From: Ruminococcaceae bacterium UBA2857
Lineage (GTDB): Bacteria > Bacillota > Clostridia > Oscillospirales > Acutalibacteraceae
Assembly: GCA_002350705.1 (NCBI GenBank)
Contig: DEFH01000019.1
Location: forward strand, 341-7,386
Direction: 5' to 3'
DNA: 7,046 nt
Shown: positions 5,752 through 7,046 of the stretch, piece by piece
Layout of the letters: every line of letters begins with the position of its first letter
How positions within the stretch are numbered: the first letter of the stretch is position 1
Program-made: the position numbers and the translations under genes
Notes under the pieces: model-generated
Told to the model about the DNA's origin: nothing
What the model saw: the letters and a program-made list of their open reading frames with translations, nothing else
The model's database searches: none

Positions 5752-6874
5752 TCTCCTTTACGGAATCGGTTGATTTTTCCAAAGATACGGGAGCCTGGGC
5801 AGGATATTGGGTATGCGGAATCTCCATGTCGAGCTTGAAGGATAAAACGGGTTTTTCCGGAACAGGAGGAACTTTGTTTTCATAGATATTTTGGAATACC
5901 TTGTTATAAGCCCTGTTGACATCATAATACGGAGGATAATTGGTCGGCTGGTGATAGTCATAATTCTGCTCAGTGGCATAGCTTTTGTAAGGGGAGGGAG
6001 GAGTATTGGAAAAAAGATCCTGATAAATTTTTGCTGATTTTCCTTTCTGCAAATCCTCCGTCATGCAGATATACACGGAAACAACAACAATGGCAGCAAT
6101 CATCAGAACACTCACAGCGGCAGATAACAGGACATTCAATGTATTGTTTGCCAGCATGGCAGGAGAAAGCACACTGTTGACAGTGCCGGGCATTACAAGT
6201 TCAAACAAAGTGGTAACAAATGTGATAGTTGTCGCAACAGCACCGAAAGAACCGGTAATAATTGCCAGTACAGAGCCTTGTTTCTGTGGAATATCATTTC
6301 TGACAGTGCGTTGTATGGCAAGCAGCAGACGCATGAGAGCAATTTCCAGTGTCAGAGAGATGGCACCGAAAAGTATTGTCAGTGCAAACAGTGAGCCTGC
6401 ACTGCTGCGGTAGGACTGATAATACAGATTTTTTCCGGCATTTTTGGTGTACTCGTAGTTGATGATACTTACGGATGCCATAGAGCATACAATCATGACA
6501 ACTGTCAGTATGATTCCGGCAACAAGAGAATATTTTACAAAATCGGCTGCGTTGAGGAATTTTTTATGATTTTGTGTTTTGGCAGCACTGATTGTTTTGA
6601 ACATTCCCAGCGAGAGCAGAAACAAAACTGCACAGACAATTCCGCCACAAATACCGTTGACCAGTCCTATTGCCAAAACAGATTCTCCGAAGAAATAATA
6701 AAGGGATTTAAGTTCGTTGAGCGGATAGGCTGAAAATGCCGTTACCAGTGTCCGGAATGTGGCAAAAACCGTGAAAGCAGCTAATGCACATGACAGAGTA
6801 AACATAGATGTTCGTGCAAACAGAAGTACGGGGATATTGGCAGCGTTGCCTTTGTTTTCTGTAGAAGAGTTCAT
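5738..6874 (-). CDS. six-TM membrane protein with Tyr/Pro-rich C-terminal tail (first of pair)
   Basis: The product is 378 residues. After a polar N-terminus (1-13) come hydrophobic segments at about 24-48, 64-92, 115-138, 159-187, 203-228 and 246-270. The remaining 108 residues (271-378) are hydrophilic and low in complexity: TPPSPYKSY (291-299), NYPPYYDVN (312-320), PPVPEKP (336-342), and an acidic Ser/Glu end. The even number of segments would place both ends in the cytoplasm. No catalytic or transport motif is recognised. The ATG is preceded by AAGGTGG seven bases away, so the start is well supported. The stop (5738-5740) lies inside the next membrane-protein gene. It heads the minus-strand cluster under its own promoter. 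A role in envelope organisation or signalling through tail-bound partners is possible but is only inference. Confidence 0.85.
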   Translation of the reverse strand: MNSSTENKGNAANIPVLLFARTSMFTLSCALAAFTVFATFRTLVTAFSAYPLNELKSLYYFFGESVLAIGLVNGICGGIVCAVLFLLSLGMFKTISAAKTQNHKKFLNAADFVKYSLVAGIILTVVMIVCSMASVSIINYEYTKNAGKNLYYQSYRSSAGSLFALTILFGAISLTLEIALMRLLLAIQRTVRNDIPQKQGSVLAIITGSFGAVATTITFVTTLFELVMPGTVNSVLSPAMLANNTLNVLLSAAVSVLMIAAIVVVSVYICMTEDLQKGKSAKIYQDLFSNTPPSPYKSYATEQNYDYHQPTNYPPYYDVNRAYNKVFQNIYENKVPPVPEKPVLSFKLDMEIPHTQYPAQAPVSLEKSTDSVKESEDN

Positions 6875-6920
6875 ATTAATTCCACCTTTCTGAAAATAAA
6901 AAACTTAATATTTTTACAAA

Positions 6921-6949
6921 ATTATACATCAATTCCGAACAAATAGCAA
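6921..6949 (-). promoter_or_regulatory. promoter of the paired membrane-protein operon
   Basis: On the minus strand there is -35 TTGCTA (6944-6949), a 17-base spacer and a perfect -10 TATAAT (6921-6926). The predicted start is near 6914, giving a leader of about 40 bases. It is divergent from the tRNA promoter, with 30 bases between the two -35 boxes. Confidence 0.65.
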
Positions 6950-6979
6950 CAAGATTACAAATATTTTTTTAAAAACATC

Positions 6980-7008
6980 TTGACAATACAAAAAAATTAT
7001 GCTATCAT
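6980..7008 (+). promoter_or_regulatory. strong promoter of the right-hand tRNA gene
   Basis: There is a perfect -35 TTGACA (6980-6985), a 17-base spacer and -10 TATCAT (7003-7008) preceded by TGC, an extended -10. Transcription should begin near 7015, about nine bases before the mature tRNA. Confidence 0.8.
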
Positions 7009-7023
7009 ATATGAGTACTTCAA

Positions 7024-7046
7024 AGGGGTATAGCTCAGTTGGTAGA
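7024..7046 (+). tRNA. tRNA 5' end, probably tRNA-Trp (partial, cut by window edge)
   Basis: Counting back from the D-arm GCTCAGTTGGTAGA, the mature tRNA starts at A7024: acceptor strand AGGGGTA, T8-A9, then the D-stem GCTC. An A at position 1 followed by GGGG is characteristic of bacterial tRNA-Trp, and the clostridial form of that tRNA is very similar from memory. The anticodon is beyond the window, so identity is not proven; that it is a tRNA is nearly certain. Confidence 0.8.

Overview
The window looks like chromosomal DNA of a low-to-moderate-GC Firmicute, most likely a gut Oscillospirales/Ruminococcus-like bacterium. This is inferred from the protein families, near-consensus sigma-A promoters, strong AGGAG-type ribosome binding sites and clostridial-type tRNA ends. 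No taxonomic search could be run. No gene-free stretch exceeds 300 bases. I see no insertion sequence, integrase, CRISPR array or phage gene.

Layout. Bases 1-20 are the 5' end of an outward-facing tRNA (minus strand, probably tRNA-Ser). It sits back to back with an FkbM-family methyltransferase gene (plus, about 146-1195). Next comes a two-gene plus-strand membrane operon with a perfect TTGACA-17-TATAAT promoter: a DUF4234 protein (1305-1658) overlapping by one base a DUF2752 protein with a CPGCG motif (1658-2047). A strong terminator hairpin follows. It is shared with the convergent minus-strand gene 2092-3744, a cytoplasmic GH13 alpha-amylase-family enzyme with all catalytic residues. That enzyme carries a proline/threonine-rich linker and a C-terminal DUF1653 domain.

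The right part (3943-6874) is a minus-strand cluster. In transcription order it holds a six-TM protein with a long Tyr/Pro-rich tail (378 aa), a second such protein (352 aa), an unannotated 41-aa small ORF, and a 178-aa lipoprotein with its own promoter and a terminator. The two membrane proteins overlap, have the same architecture and share an SPYK motif in their tails, so they probably work together; their function is not recognisable. The right edge (from 7024) is the 5' end of a second outward-facing tRNA, probably tRNA-Trp, with its promoter inside the window.

The points most worth following are the GH13-DUF1653 fusion, the paired Tyr/Pro-tailed membrane proteins with the small ORF, and the possible non-canonical ATT start of the second membrane protein. 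I did not find convincing evidence for a wholly new defence or mobile system.
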